From assembly GCF_932526225.1 (NCBI RefSeq), contig NC_064035.1, positions 18,651,969 to 18,715,968 on the forward strand: a stretch of DNA of 64,000 nucleotides, in the 5' to 3' direction. This DNA comes from Nematostella vectensis. Its lineage: Eukaryota; Cnidaria; Anthozoa; Actiniaria; Edwardsiidae. This document shows positions 45,001 through 56,633 of this stretch, piece by piece. The notes beneath the pieces are model-generated. The model ran no database searches, had not been told where the DNA came from, and saw only the letters and a program-made list of their open reading frames with translations. The translations under genes were made by a program, and so were the position numbers. Position 1 is the stretch's first letter, and each line of letters begins with the position of its first letter.

Positions 45001-48000
45001 GCTATTTTCGCCCCTAAATTAGCGTAAATCAGGCTGTAATTATACGTAAGAACTTTTTATTATAATAAACAACAGTAACAATCATGTTAGCCCTAAGACG
45101 GGGCCTGGTGCATTCCAATTTGATCCAGAAATGTTTAAAACCGCCTAGTCAGTTTGTTTTTGCCTATACGGCTCTTGCGGCTTTGCCCAATTCTATGGGC
45201 ATGAGCTACTTTGCTGGCGTTATGTAAAGTAAATGAGTGCGTTAATGTGATGTTACACGCGTCGTTTCCGTCGATATCCGTCATTAAAGCGTTTGCGCGT
45301 TTTTGGAAGTCGAATCAAAAACTCGCAGTGCGTTGCCGTACCCAAAAACTCACAAATCTGACCCAGTTACATTCTTTCGGGTATATCATGAGTACATGAC
45401 TGAGTGGGAACCAGCATTAGAAGATGTTTACAAACTTATGCGGGAACCAACTAACATAAAGGATCCGAATGCTGTTGCAATCGTAAGAGAAAAAGCTGAC
45501 AAAACAGTGATGGACTGAGACGGTCACCCGAATACTCTAGTTGACGATTACGAAGTTATCAGGCATATTCCCAAACTGATGTCAACGTGGGTTACCAAAT
45601 ATCTCAAGAGACCTACGAACTGTGAGAAAGTCATAGTCAAAGGGAAGTGGGTGAACAGAGGTGGTGGCTATGGACTTGAGATTCCTTGTGAATACATATT
45701 TGAAGGTGACAGTTTTTCTTCTAGCTGGCTAAAGCGGAAACTGGTAATCGAGGAATTTGATGCGACTGATCCGCACAAGACCACACAAGTCTCACAAGGC
45801 GATTAGCCATAGTAATTAGATTAGACAGTTAAAAATATGACGAAATATGACGTGCACTATTTGTTGTCATGCTGACAAATATTGTTGATGACCGTTTAAT
45901 AGAGGTGAAAAACAATGAAATCAACCAATTGGGACCCTTCTTTGGTGACCGCGTCCGCTTAATAGAGGTGACCGCTCAATAGAGGTCAAGTTTACAGTAA
46001 ACATAAGAGGGAAAATTCGGGACTTTGGTAAATGACCTTTGAATAGAGGGTGACCGCTCAATAGAGGGTCGCTTAATAGAGGTTCGACTGTACTTAAATG
46101 GTTTCCGTTAGATATCCAAAATGGAGGTTGCTTACTTTATCATCTGTTTTTCTTGTGACTTATGCATATAAAAAAATGCATAAACAGTTTTAAAGCTCAT
46201 GGCAAAGTTATACAATTTTTTTTTAATGCCTCCTAATCAAACATCTTTGTCATTGTAGACAACTCAGACTTGTTCCTAAAGATAGCTCCAGAGGCTCTCA
46301 GCTTGACCATTCTCAAGGATGAAGGGTTCCCCTTCATGGCTGGAGGGGTAAGGGCAACATATGGCGCTACTAGTGGCAAGATATGCTTTGAATGCAAGCT
46401 AACAGAGACTGCTGAAGTTGATCTCCCTGACACTGAGGAACCAAAACACTTTGTCAGAGTTGGTTGGTCTTCTGACTCTGCTAACCTCCAATTGGGTAAG
46501 TATTATATTTTCCTTTTTAAAATTATGTAGTGCCATACTGCAGGTGTGTATAGACCACTGAGAGTTGTATTGAACATTTAATAATACCAAATTGAAACAC
46601 TAAATTTAAATACTTGGATCACACGAGAACAATGCGGGCAAATGAGCAGTTAGTAAATAAAATTGCTATTAAAATTTGCCACCATATTTTAATTCAGTGT
46701 ATTGGTTAATAAGATTGTTTTAGACAGGGCATTCGCACATGCCGGTCCAGAACTATGGAACAATTTGCCTATTATCATCAGGCAGATAAAAGGACAACCC
46801 CTTTTAAACAAACGCTCAAGACGTTTTTGTCTAGCCTACAATGTTTGATATTTTATTTTTATGCAACTTTTTGTTTCCTTTAATTCTTTTTATTTAGCAC
46901 TTTACAATGTGTCCATAGTTTTAGCGCTTTACAAATGAAATTATTATTAAATGTATTATTATTGTATTTTCTAGATAAATGCTTATAGATCCATGAACAA
47001 GAAGACAGCGTAGATTTAAACCAAGCTTCTTATTTTTACAATTTAATGACCTAGCATTTACAGCTGGTTCATGTGCACTAATCCTTTTAAAAAATGGGCG
47101 ATTTTCTCTCTCTTCAATTTCAAGCTTGGAAAACAGCATTTAAGGTTCCTTGGTGTGAATTATTATAGGTAATTGACTGGTGTGACTTATTGTTTGCAGG
47201 TGAAGTTGCCTTGTCTTATGGATTCGACAGCACAGGCAAGAAATGTACAAACAATGAGTTCACTGAGTTTGGCCAGACCTTTACAGCTGGGGATGTCATC
47301 ACTTGTTATCTGGTGAGAAGGCTATTTTGTATTACTGTGTTCTTCTTAGGATGAGATATGTGAGCCATTGAAAATGAGAAAACTGATAAACTGGTCATTT
47401 ATCTTTATTGCTTTGTGTCTCACACTCATTCTTCTACTTGCATAGGATTTAGAAAGCAGTCCAAAGCAAATCTCCTTCAGCAAGAATGGTGAAGATTTAG
47501 GCTCGGCATTTGACTTGCCCGAGGATGCCCAAGGGAAAGCTCTCTTTCCTCATGTGATGATTAAGAACATTGATTGTTCATTGAACTTTGGAACACAGGT
47601 ATTACTTGTTTGGGTAGTATTTGATCACTGAAGGGTTCCCTTAGTCAGATTATAATTTAAAACTCTTCCTCGCAGCTCTACCAATAAAACCTCATATAAA
47701 TGTTTGGCACACATATTACACATATTTACTCTTCTTGTTAAAGCATGCACAGTTATCCATTTAGATTTATCAGAATATTTTATTCATAGATATTAATTGT
47801 GAGAAATATTTTTTTATTTCATTTTCATATCATTTTTAATTGTTCTAGGAGGAGGCATGGTTTGCACCCAAAGAGGGATTCCAATTCATACAGAATGCCG
47901 AGAAAGATACATTGGAACATGGCACAAGAGGTCCTGCATCTAAAGAAGAATGTGAGGTAATGTTTACCCAAATGTGTCAACCTTTTCAATTCATTTGTGT

Positions 48001-50379
48001 ATAGAATGTCGCCCCATCACCAACCTTCTTAAAAAATATTTTTAAGGATCAGGTCATTATGGCATTGGAGGTGGTTAAGGTTGCTGAAGGTTTCATTTTT
48101 CTTGTCAATAACAAAACATAACACATATATTTTCTGTCGGGATAGAGACAGTCAATCTTCGTTGAGCTTCATTGATCTTCAGCAGCCAGCTTGTTCTGGG
48201 AAGGCTGCATCACTGTCGTCTTTGTTTCATTTCATGCAGTTACGTGCATTTTCGTCTTGTTAACTTTTTTTTTCTTTTAGGTCATCATGATGATTGGCCT
48301 TCCTGCATCTGGTAAAACCACCTGGGTTAATAACCATCTAAATGAGCACCCAGACAAGAAATATAACATCCTTTCTACTTACTCTGTCATGGAGAAAATG
48401 AAGGTACATATATGGGGAATGTGATACTATATTGTATTTTGGAAGTTTGAAAATTGGCAGAGCAATGACGAATTTTGGGATTGAAAGCTTTGCCTTAAAT
48501 TCAAAACAATTCATTCTATAATGGTTTCCTTTTTTGTCCGAACTGATTTTAGATATTTCACGGGTACATAGTCCAGTTGCTTTTGGTCAATCCAAATATA
48601 GGCTCCTTGACTGCTTGCAATTTGATGTGATGTGCATGTTTCTTGGTTGAACTGTAACTTCTGCATATAGGTACCTTCTCTTGGACACCTTGTAATTACC
48701 TGGTGTCGCAAGCATTATTTGTTAAAGGATGCACCTTGTTCTACAAGGTTTTCAGGGAAATGTCTTTGTTTCAGATTTTGGGTGCTCCCCGTAAGCAAGA
48801 TGTTGGTGGTTATAGTAAACTGATGGATAAGGCCGCCAAGTCCCTCCACAGACTGTTTGAGATTGCACCAGCAAAGAAACGAAATTATATTCTAGATCAG
48901 GTAATCAATCTTGAGCCTAGTATGCTGTGTGGAAACATGTTTATAATAAAACCTTTTTTATGGCGAGAATTTGAATCATTTGGAATAAACTCAATTGTTA
49001 CAGGTGAGGTACAGGTTGCTTTCCAAAAAAAAAATTGATAACCTTGAAAAAGTAATTTTAACTTTTACAGTAAAAACATGTTTAATTAATTTATTTTTTA
49101 AGACCTTTAAAGTAAACCCATTTATATTGTGTGATTGTGTTGTAATGTTTGGTATTGTGTCATAATTTGTACTAATAGTAAGCTTTTATGATCAGACCAA
49201 TGTGTACCTGGCTGCCCAAAAGAAAAAGATGAATCCCTTTGAGGGGTTTAACAGGAAAGCTGTGGTGTGCATTCCTACCATGGAGGAATTGAACAAGAGA
49301 GTAGAAGAGCGCAAGAAAGAAGGAGTTGAGCTACCATTCAATGCCATCTGTGATATGAAAAGTAAGTTATTCAATTTTGAGAAAGGATGTCGATAAATGA
49401 AGGTTTTATGTATTAAACAAAAATTTACCAATCATTGAGGTTAATTGCATTGTACTCTTTCATCTTAAAAGGGAGTTTCCGCATCCCAACGACTGAAGAA
49501 TTCTTTGAAGAAGTCTTATACAGTGACCAAGAGCCCCCTACCTCTAAGAAGATTGTTGACCTGTATCACCGTGATGGCCAGGTTAACCGTATTCGCACCC
49601 ACAGTGGCGGCCACTCAGACCCCCCTCGCAAGCGCACCCGCTGGGAAGACAGCTTCCCACACTCTGGCAGCTATAGAGGTCACTCCAGAGACAGGCATGA
49701 TGACAGTCGTAATAGTGGTGGTTACGGAGGCTACAATCGCAGCCCCCAGCAGTATGGTGGCCGGGGTGGTTGGCAAAAGGATTATCAGAGAGGTGGAAGA
49801 GGAGGAGGGGGTTATGGTGGAGGGTACAATGATCGGCGTATGCAGCAAGGAGGATACGGAAACCGCAGTGGGGGTGGTTACAGAGGAGGAGGAGGGTATG
49901 GAGGTGGCGGCGGCGGCTATAGGGGTGGCGGAGGTTATGGTGGTGGTCATAGAGGAGGTGGAGGCTATGGGGGTGGTGGTCACAGAGGTGGCAGTTATAG
50001 TGGTTATAGAGGCAGCTATAAGAGCGGCGGCTACGGCCAAGGCAGCGGAGGCTACGGCCAAGGCAGCGGAGGCTACAACCGAAACACAGGATATAACACC
50101 TATGGTAGCTATGGCAATCAGAATCAACGGCAGCAGACAGCACAAGTGCAACAGTATTCACCCACAGCCACAGCCCAGCAAGCAGCATACTCCTCACCGC
50201 AGACGACCCAAGCCCAGCAGCAGGCAGCCTACACACAGTACTACCAGAACTACCAACAGCAGTACGGGCAGCAGTGGTCCGCCTACTACCAACAGCAGCA
50301 GCAGCAACAGCCCCAGGCGCAGCAAGGCCAGCAGACCACATACACCCAAAACTACACTGGATACACTGGCGGCTACTAG
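39039..50379 (+). CDS. HNRNPUL1: hnRNP U-like nuclear protein, 11 exons
   Basis: Nuclear RNA- and scaffold-binding protein of the hnRNP U/UL1/UL2 family. Exons: 39039-39645, 44675-44738, 44837-44895, 46259-46495, 47200-47312, 47446-47598, 47849-47956, 48281-48403, 48775-48900, 49196-49361, 49472-50379; phases join to 887 residues. Domains: SAP (about 10-44, [15 protein letters not shown]); acidic linker with EEP/KTE repeats; SPRY (about 245-415, [27 protein letters not shown]); a P-loop kinase-like domain with Walker [11 protein letters not shown] near 453 and [13 protein letters not shown]; then an RGG/GYGG-rich stretch and a Gln/Tyr-rich prion-like tail. Which of the three human members it matches best is uncertain; the symbol is the closest guess. 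A poly(A) signal AATAAA is near 50533. Intron 3 carries a pogo-like element. Confidence 0.9.
40723..41215. repeat. Diverged local duplication in hnRNP intron 1
   Basis: ACCATGCAATGTCATAT...TTCATAG...AAGGAGTTTTTGT at 40723 recurs at 41136. CTGTACATAATTTTGCAG near 40836 recurs at 41234. The unit is about 400 bp. Confidence 0.6.
41591..42058 (-). CDS. Terminal exons of an unidentified gene nested in hnRNP intron 1
   Basis: Exon 41912-42058 (49 codons: begins [13 protein letters not shown], ends MTKLQDYL) has acceptor GACTCATTAG and donor TTG|GTAAGT. Exon 41591-41791 (66 codons and stop) has acceptor CTGCCGAG and contains [13 protein letters not shown] and [15 protein letters not shown]. Both are phase 0, so they join cleanly to 115 residues. 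The composition looks like globular protein rather than chance. I do not recognise the family. No upstream exons were found, and a broken copy of the first exon lies at about 42139-42210, so this may be a truncated or decaying gene. Confidence 0.45.
42139..42210 (-). pseudogene. Partial duplicate of the nested exon
   Basis: ACAGGGAGCCCAAAACTGTC...ATGCCGTC...TCGAGTATGA recurs here after its first appearance at 42018-42075. Sequence differs at several sites and the splice acceptor is altered (AAATAAATCGAG). Confidence 0.5.
42976..43145. repeat. Exact 85-bp tandem duplication
   Basis: Copies at 42976-43060 and 43061-43145 appear identical base for base, implying a very recent event or an assembly artefact. 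Confidence 0.9.
44080..44295 (+). CDS. Open frame of unknown origin in hnRNP intron 1
   Basis: 71 residues, ending [23 protein letters not shown] and a stop, followed closely by AATAAA near 44311. Acidic and aromatic spacing looks protein-like, and it includes several Cys. A stop lies just upstream in frame. It could be a 3' remnant of a retrocopy or of a transposon gene. No family recognised. Confidence 0.25.
   Translation: MYGCHLWTCAMPLECALGQAPCKGRFTLVAQVKTNHRCNEFVQDPWWMERKEALTWILAISEDEYEKYVIQ
44918..46090. mobile_element. Pogo/Tigger-like TIR element carrying a HIRAN-like frame
   Basis: Termini CAGTCGAACCTCTATTAAGC in inverted orientation, with TA on both flanks (44916-44917 and 46091-46092). 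Subterminal copies of TTAATAGAGGT recur at both ends. The CAGTCGAACC end and TA duplication are those of pogo/Tigger elements of the Tc1/mariner group. No DDE transposase is present; the interior holds only the frame at 45303-45806. The element sits in hnRNP U-like intron 3, inserted in the sense orientation of its frame. Confidence 0.8.
45303..45806 (+). pseudogene. HIRAN-like domain frame with an internal stop
   Basis: Two segments in the same frame, split only by a TGA at 45516-45518. First part: [27 protein letters not shown]; after the stop: [19 protein letters not shown] and [19 protein letters not shown]. The order [15 protein letters not shown] then VIxHIPxxMSxW then a Gly-rich strand and EIPCxYxF fits a HIRAN-type fold seen in DNA-binding helicases and in many uncharacterised animal proteins. 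The TGA makes this copy non-functional unless read through. Confidence 0.5.
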
Positions 50380-51935
50380 GGAATTAGCCACCGATACTGG
50401 TCGTAACAAGAATGGACCTTGTGACTTATGAGGAAGAATAATTGTTATAAACCAAAATGTGAATTCAGATGAAGAATCACATAACTTGTCCATGAGACAG
50501 TTTTTTTTTTTCAGCAATACTTGTTTAGCCAAATAAAAGGCTATTGTAAATATTTTGACCTTAATTGGTGAGTTTTATCATGATACAAACTTTTCTATAG
50601 CTAAGCTATTTGTACTCACATGAAAAACATACCTCGCATGCATTGTAGCAATTTCTCATTAGTAGATAGTTCAACCATTTAGCGATCACTGCATGTTTTT
50701 TGGGTGGTAATGTACATGATTTTTTAACTGCTAAATTAATAACTTCATGAATTACTTTTCATGCTGCCACTGATTTGTGTGTGGTTCTGAGGCATGTTGT
50801 GCAAATATCAAACGTTTTTTAAATAAAAACAGTCCTATCAATTCTTTGCAGTATGTTTTTTAAATATCCAAAATGCCACAGACGAAAAAAGCACTGACAG
50901 CATTTCATGTAGCTTTGTCTTTATGCCATTTTAGATTAGCTAGGGCCCGCCAGTCAGAAATGCAACGTGAAAACTATTGACTCTGCTCACAAGATTGTAT
51001 GGCCCATGGACTATATCTTTTGCTCCCTCCCCCCTCCATCGCCTCATTCCAGACAAGGCTGCAAATGACTAATTCTCACCCCTATCTTACTGGCATATGT
51101 ATCTATTTTCCTTTTAATTTAACCAAATTTTATATATCGACATTGATGCTTTTCCAAACAAGTGTTTTAATAGGTCCACTAGATCTTTATTCAGCTACAT
51201 ACAAATGAAATGCTGTAACCTATCAAATGTTCTTTTTATGTATGTGCTACAAGGTTAGTGGAAACAGTGTTAGGCTAAATTCTGATATTGATTTTCAAAA
51301 TCCCTTGAAACAAAATGTAATTGTTAAAGTGTATGAGTCAAGCCAGAAGAAAAGATAAAGACATTACAGTGTCTTACTAAATAGTATTTTACAGGATTTT
51401 GCAACAAGCTCTCCGTGTTTGATAAGAAAACCAGCTCAAGTTCCATTGCGTAATGTGGCTTCTTCCCCGTGGCCGGACACATTTTAGCCATGGTTTAGCC
51501 CAACAAATACTGTTCCTACTGCCCTTGCATGCTACCCACACTTTGAATGCTTTTCTGCAAAATTTGAGACTTGATAATTTTCCCTTGAACTCTGAAACGT
51601 ATGTTATACAAGAAATAAATGAATGCTTTTAGTACTGTTTTTAATCAGGATGATCCCACTACCTGGGAGTCTGTAAATCCCAAATGTAATGATGCATGTG
51701 GTTTCGTCCATGAGCCAGCATGCTTTTCTTAATATTTCTATATGTTTGATATGTTTTTAGTGTAAGGGAATTATTGTTATTGGCCATGGCTTCCCGTCCT
51801 TTGCTGTTTAAGACAAAGCAAAATAAATAAACACATAAAATTGTGTTATCTACAAAGGATTTCTCCACCACAACAGGGTGGAGAAACTGGATGACTGACC
51901 TAAATAAATAAGTAAGAAATAAATATAAAAACTAC
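50380..51935. other. Convergent 3' flanks of hnRNP U-like and LMLN
   Basis: Non-coding. Holds the hnRNP 3' UTR (AATAAA at about 50533 and 50822) and, from the right, the LMLN 3' UTR. A 70-bp stretch at 51717-51786 (AGTGTAAGGGAATTA...) is repeated at 56948-57017. Confidence 0.5.
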
Positions 51936-54900
51936 CTATTTGATGAGAATATGGACAACTACTTGTGTTGTTAAAGTGATAATAAAAGCAGAACCAATTG
52001 AAACAGCATGACAGGCAACTGGTTGTATTTTGGGTTGCGGTTGGGTGCCTGGGGGTGCTGGGACAACAACTGGAGGGCAAATACCTGGACTGTCATAGCA
52101 AATGTCCTGGCATGATGGGCAAACAATAGAACCTTTATGCAGCCAGCCATCGGAACTCTGCATTTCAATAGATAATACTTGCCCCGGATGATAACATTGG
52201 TAGGTCAGACCTCCAATTATTATTTTTAGCCCATCTTGATCACAACGATACTTATAGCATCCACTTCCCCAATCGACAGAGATCCAGCGTACTGCACACT
52301 TAGACTTTTCCCAGACTTGTCCTTGAAGGAAACACTTTGCATCGCTACCATAATACTCCAACCCGTAATTCTTCTCTTCTGTCTTTTGGTTACTAGATGA
52401 CAGACAATAAGACCCCCGTAATCCAGCTCCCTTGGACGTCCAGACAAATCCCTGGTAATACGGGCAGAAATCAGCCAAATCCACTGATCCACCATACAGA
52501 CCAGGGTTGTTAATTCCAGCAAGTGATTCAAAGTATTGGTATTCTACAGGTAATGGTTGCGTGTATTGGGCAAGATTGCACATTGCTACAGAAGTCTTAT
52601 CATTTGAACAATATGTTCGCTGGGCTTCTGTTGAATTCTTCAAAGTTTGACAGAATGGATATGCTTTTTCCTTTAATCTTTGTTGTTGAGTCAACCAAGC
52701 TTTGCAGCTATTATTTACAAATAAACAACCCAGGTTTTTACCCCATCTTAAAGTCTCAGCCATCTTGAAGTTCGACCTGTACCAACCAGTATCTTCCATG
52801 AGGGCTAAAGTGACTCGAGAAAAAACTGCATTCTGAGTGAAAGCACCGGTCATTCCCTCATTCTCAAACACCCTTTTTTCCCAGTGAGCAAGCTCAGTAC
52901 CAGGCCCCCCTTGATTCTCTAACTCCGCTCCCTCCAAGGACGAGCAATTGAAATGATCCTGGACCTCTTGTTGGACTCTGGGTGTTACCATTAACTGTAC
53001 CGTATGAGACACCATGCCATTATTTCCCTTGTCAGTTCTAATCATCCAGTCCTTCCGTTCAATGGTTTTTATAGTCTGGAAAAAAAAAAGTTTTTTTGTG
53101 AGTTGAAAATAGGCCAAACCAATCATCAAGTACCATGCCCAATTTGAATATTTCTATCACATGACCAGTTTTCTCTACCATGCCCAATTTGATTAAACCC
53201 ATCACAGTCATTGATAATTTTCTTCTTTTCAATACACATGGTAGTTGAAAACATCTTACAAAATCGAGACCTTTTGAAAGGAAGACTTTTAAGACTGAGG
53301 ATGATGAGCCAAACCCCCCTCAATAACACTTCAGAATAAAAGACAAATGATAAATATGTAATTTGCTAGCAGTCAGAAGTCCTGAAAGGTTGACCACCAA
53401 TGAATGGCTTGAAAGTGTATTACAAAATGCTACACCCCATTTTGGAGAAAATTATGTTATTAGACCGATTATCTGATTTTTTTTTTTAAATAATACGCCT
53501 ACACTGCTAAATCACAATTTTCCTCATCCCAATCTTAGCTGTGCAGGAAATCAGGATTTTCCAGCTAAATCTAGAATACATGACAGCAAAATCTAGAATA
53601 AATGACAAAATTAAATACACATGTGTGCTTGAAAAGGGTTGTGCATAAGGAAAGTCGTCATTTGCACTTGATTTCACCTTTTCTATCTCTATCATCTTGC
53701 TGTCAGAGAAGATTGACAATTATTTTGTATTAACAGTAACAATGTTTTTAGTCATCCTTTTGATCTTGTTAATTTTAGTTGCTTGTTACGGAGCCCTGCA
53801 GGAATAACAACTTATCCTAGACACAAACATGCCCCCTAAAAGGGATAGCTTGGCCCCTTTTTTGCACGTCATACGCCAGCCATTAGTCATCCAAAACTAG
53901 ATTTTGTTGATAAATGGTATAGTTAGAAAGACCACAGGCAAGCTATAGAAAAACTAGATGGTCTGCGTAGGCGTGGTGTAGACAAGGTATGAATCAACAC
54001 AAGGTTGAAAAGGTATGTTAAACGCCTCTACGTTTCACATAGGCGTTTAACATACCTTTTCAACCTTGTGTTGATTCATACCTTGTAGATTTTGTTGAGG
54101 GTGGACCTTTTTGTAACTACTGGAAGGTAACATGCATAGAAAAAAGTTAAGCCATATGGTCAACCTTAGGTACGTCCCTTAGTGTGCTTTAAAGGAAAGA
54201 GTGCTAAAAAATCTGTAACTCACCCTGTCACTCCATGTGTATCGTCCCAGTGCAAGGTCGTATGGTGGCATCCCTGTGTCACTTCTAGGTGTGATGGCAG
54301 TACCATTGTCATATCGGAAGAAAGCATAGAGTGATGGAGAAAAGCCAAGTGCATGAAAGATTTCATGCTTGAAAGTTGCCAGCAACTCCTTTTGGTCATT
54401 CGATACATTCATCTTATCTGGACAAATGTTGAGGAACCCGGCCACTGGTCTGTCGACATTTCCCTCCTGTTGACACACTGCGGCATATGCCAAAGTTTCG
54501 CGCTTTTCACACTTTTCCATCGATGCCGTGACATACAGAACAAAGTCAGTATCGTTTTTTCCTACCCCAGAGCTCGAGTTGTTCTCCGCATGACAGTCTT
54601 CTCCATGCTCGTTACAAACTCGGCATGCAGCCACATCACTTCGCGGGACATTTCTTGGCCCGCATAAAGGCTTAGAAGCGTCACATGCGACTTTACAAAA
54701 TCGTACTTTGCCAGGTCCATCGCCCGTCGCATTTTTAAGAAAATAAGAATCATTCAAACATCTGCGATCTAAAATTATCCTTTCCACTGTCTGTCTTACT
54801 CGGAAAGTGTCGTGAAAGTATTGAATTGCTTCGCTTAGAACTTTCTTTACGACACTCACGTGGAGTCGCAAAGGTTCAAGCTCCAAGTAGACAAGGGAGA

Positions 54901-55063
54901 TCCGTAGCGAATTCTCAACGTTTCGTCTACTTACGTCACGTCTTGCATTAAGAGCAACATTATGAATGATTTCGTCCTCGTCTCGAAGGGACTGATCGCA
55001 GACTAAACACCCAAAATAAAAGAACAAGGTCACTAACAAGAACAACAACCGAACTGCCGCCAT
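51936..55063 (-). CDS. LMLN: Leishmanolysin-like peptidase (invadolysin), two exons
   Basis: M8-family zinc metalloprotease of the secretory pathway or cell surface. Exons 54224-55063 and 51936-53075; donor CAGG|GTGAGT, acceptor TTTTCCAG, phase 0; 659 residues, close to the human length. Start chosen at MAAVRLLFLLVT, which begins a signal peptide; the frame extends 23 residues upstream only through a poly-Gly run made by a C tract. Catalytic HEIFHALGF at about 233, third zinc ligand in GTELAHWEKR (His344) and Met-turn in ENEGMTG (Met355) are all present. The Cys-rich C-terminal domain contains DWGSGCYKYRC. The last 24 residues are hydrophobic, suiting a GPI or membrane anchor. The intron carries a perfect 46-bp hairpin. 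Confidence 0.93.
53982..54086. repeat. Perfect 46-bp inverted repeat with 13-nt loop
   Basis: Arms 53982-54027 and 54041-54086 are exact reverse complements (outer end ACAAGGTATGAATCAACAC). It lies in the LMLN intron. Confidence 0.95.
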
Positions 55064-55107
55064 TTTGGGTGCGCTCCTACCCAGTTCTCCTCCGGTCAGA
55101 ACAGCCA

Positions 55108-55136
55108 TTCCCCCCCCGCCCCCCCCCCCCACCCAG
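55108..55136. repeat. C tract at the LMLN 5' end
   Basis: Two runs of C separated by a single G lie about 45 bp upstream of the chosen LMLN start. Confidence 0.8.
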
Positions 55137-55397
55137 AAATAAAAATATACCTTTATCTATTGTCCTTTAACAGGTCCTTTGCTTTCAGCTCTGTGGTCAA
55201 ATAACCTATTCCAAAGTTACAAATTCAGTATCCCAAAACATGCGTTAGAAGTGCAACAATGATCTGGTAGGAGGGGCTGTGGGTTAGGAAGGGTTGCTAT
55301 TTGTTTTTTCTACCTACTACTGTGCCGCGGAACCCATCAACCCTACATCGAGCCAAGTAGCTTGGCCGCGACTGTGGAACATTATTGTCATATATTC

Positions 55398-55766
55398 AGG
55401 CCCGTACCCAGGATTTTGATGGGGGGGGGGGGGGGGGGAAGGTGCGAAATCCGAAAGTGGACCTATTTTTTCCAGGGGGGGGGAGGTAGGGAGTTCTCTG
55501 ATAAAGATCTGACCACCCCCAATAAACAAAAAGGGTTTTTTATGCCTTTGCAGTATCTCCACGGGACGTTTATTGTCGGATTTCGCTACATACCAGAGTG
55601 ATCTATCTTAAGCTTTATAGCTTTTTTTATAAATAGCATGTCTATTGAGAACCGAAAGTGGACCTTCGGCCGTTGTATGTGTGTGTGTGTTTGGGGGGGG
55701 GGGGGGGGGGGGGGGAGGGGAGTTGCGTTCGCACCCCTTGCACCCCCCCCCTGGGTACGGGCCTGA
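55398..55766. mobile_element. TIR element with CAGGCCCGTACCCAGG ends and G tracts
   Basis: The left end CAGGCCCGTACCCAGGA at 55399 and the right end CCTGGGTACGGGCCTG at 55750 are inverted. Each is followed inward by long G/C runs, and GAAAGTGGACCT occurs near both ends. Related ends lie at 1876 and, without the first bases, at 6480 and 3630. The termini resemble hAT-type ends but I could not fix a target duplication. Confidence 0.7.
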
Positions 55767-56412
55767 TATCTGAAGATGCACTTCCCACACTACGTTCCGG
55801 TCGCATTAGTTTACAGACTCGTACCCAGTCGTTATTTGCTGTTGCGCGGACATCCACAGCAACCTTAAAGACAATTTGTGCTTGAATTATATCTCCGAGA
55901 GTAGATATTTGCGATGAATACAATCCAACTAGAGCACAGTATGAGCTTGAATAAGTGCCAGAACATTCAGACCATCCAAATTCCTTTCATGAAATGATCT
56001 ATCGAGCTCATCAGTGTCGTCCGCCGTCTTGGAATTTACAAAACGATAATGTCGTCTAATTGAATAGGGAACGACCAAAAAGAGAACTAAATGGTGCGTG
56101 TAGGTAGGCCTATGGACTTGTGCACAAAAAAGGTAAAAAACGGTTATAAAAAACGCTGCTTGCAATATAACAAAGCACCCAACATCCAGATTAATAGAGT
56201 ATAAATATTTGGTACTTTTTATAATTTCTTGGTCAAATGGTATTTGTGGCACGACAGTGAATTTGTTGGTCTAGACGGCGATACGAGTCGGGGTGTAACT
56301 TGGAAATTTTCGTCAATTTCATTTACTAGTACAAAATAGCGTACGGTAAGAGAGGGACTCTTTGGTATTACCTGCGCGCCATGTCAATTCCCATCCTGGC
56401 TATTTTTAGTAA

Positions 56413-56633
56413 TGCCTAGTGCACACTAGTGACAACAACATAACAACATAGGCGCGCGTACTCTTTTAAGCCCGACATAACGACATGGACATAATGACAT
56501 AAAAAACATGTTTTTTCTCATGTCCTTATGTTCATGTCGTTATGTTGGGCTTATGTCAAAATGCCGAACCATACACACTTAAACATAAGGGTGCACGCGC
56601 CTATGTCATTATGCCACTGTGAGCACCAGGCGT
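56413..56633. mobile_element. Palindromic MITE of about 220 bp
   Basis: Termini GCCTAGTGCACAC and the inverse GTGAGCACCAGGCGT; both carry ACATAGGCGCG-type sequence inward. The centre holds inverted GACATAACGACATGGACATA and its near reverse complement. Confidence 0.65.

Noticed and set aside
49505-50431. Long plus-strand frame of 308 codons and two long minus-strand frames over the same stretch
   Set aside because: They overlap the hnRNP U-like last exon; the GGY/RGG and Gln-rich repeats keep other frames open. No independent start or splice support.
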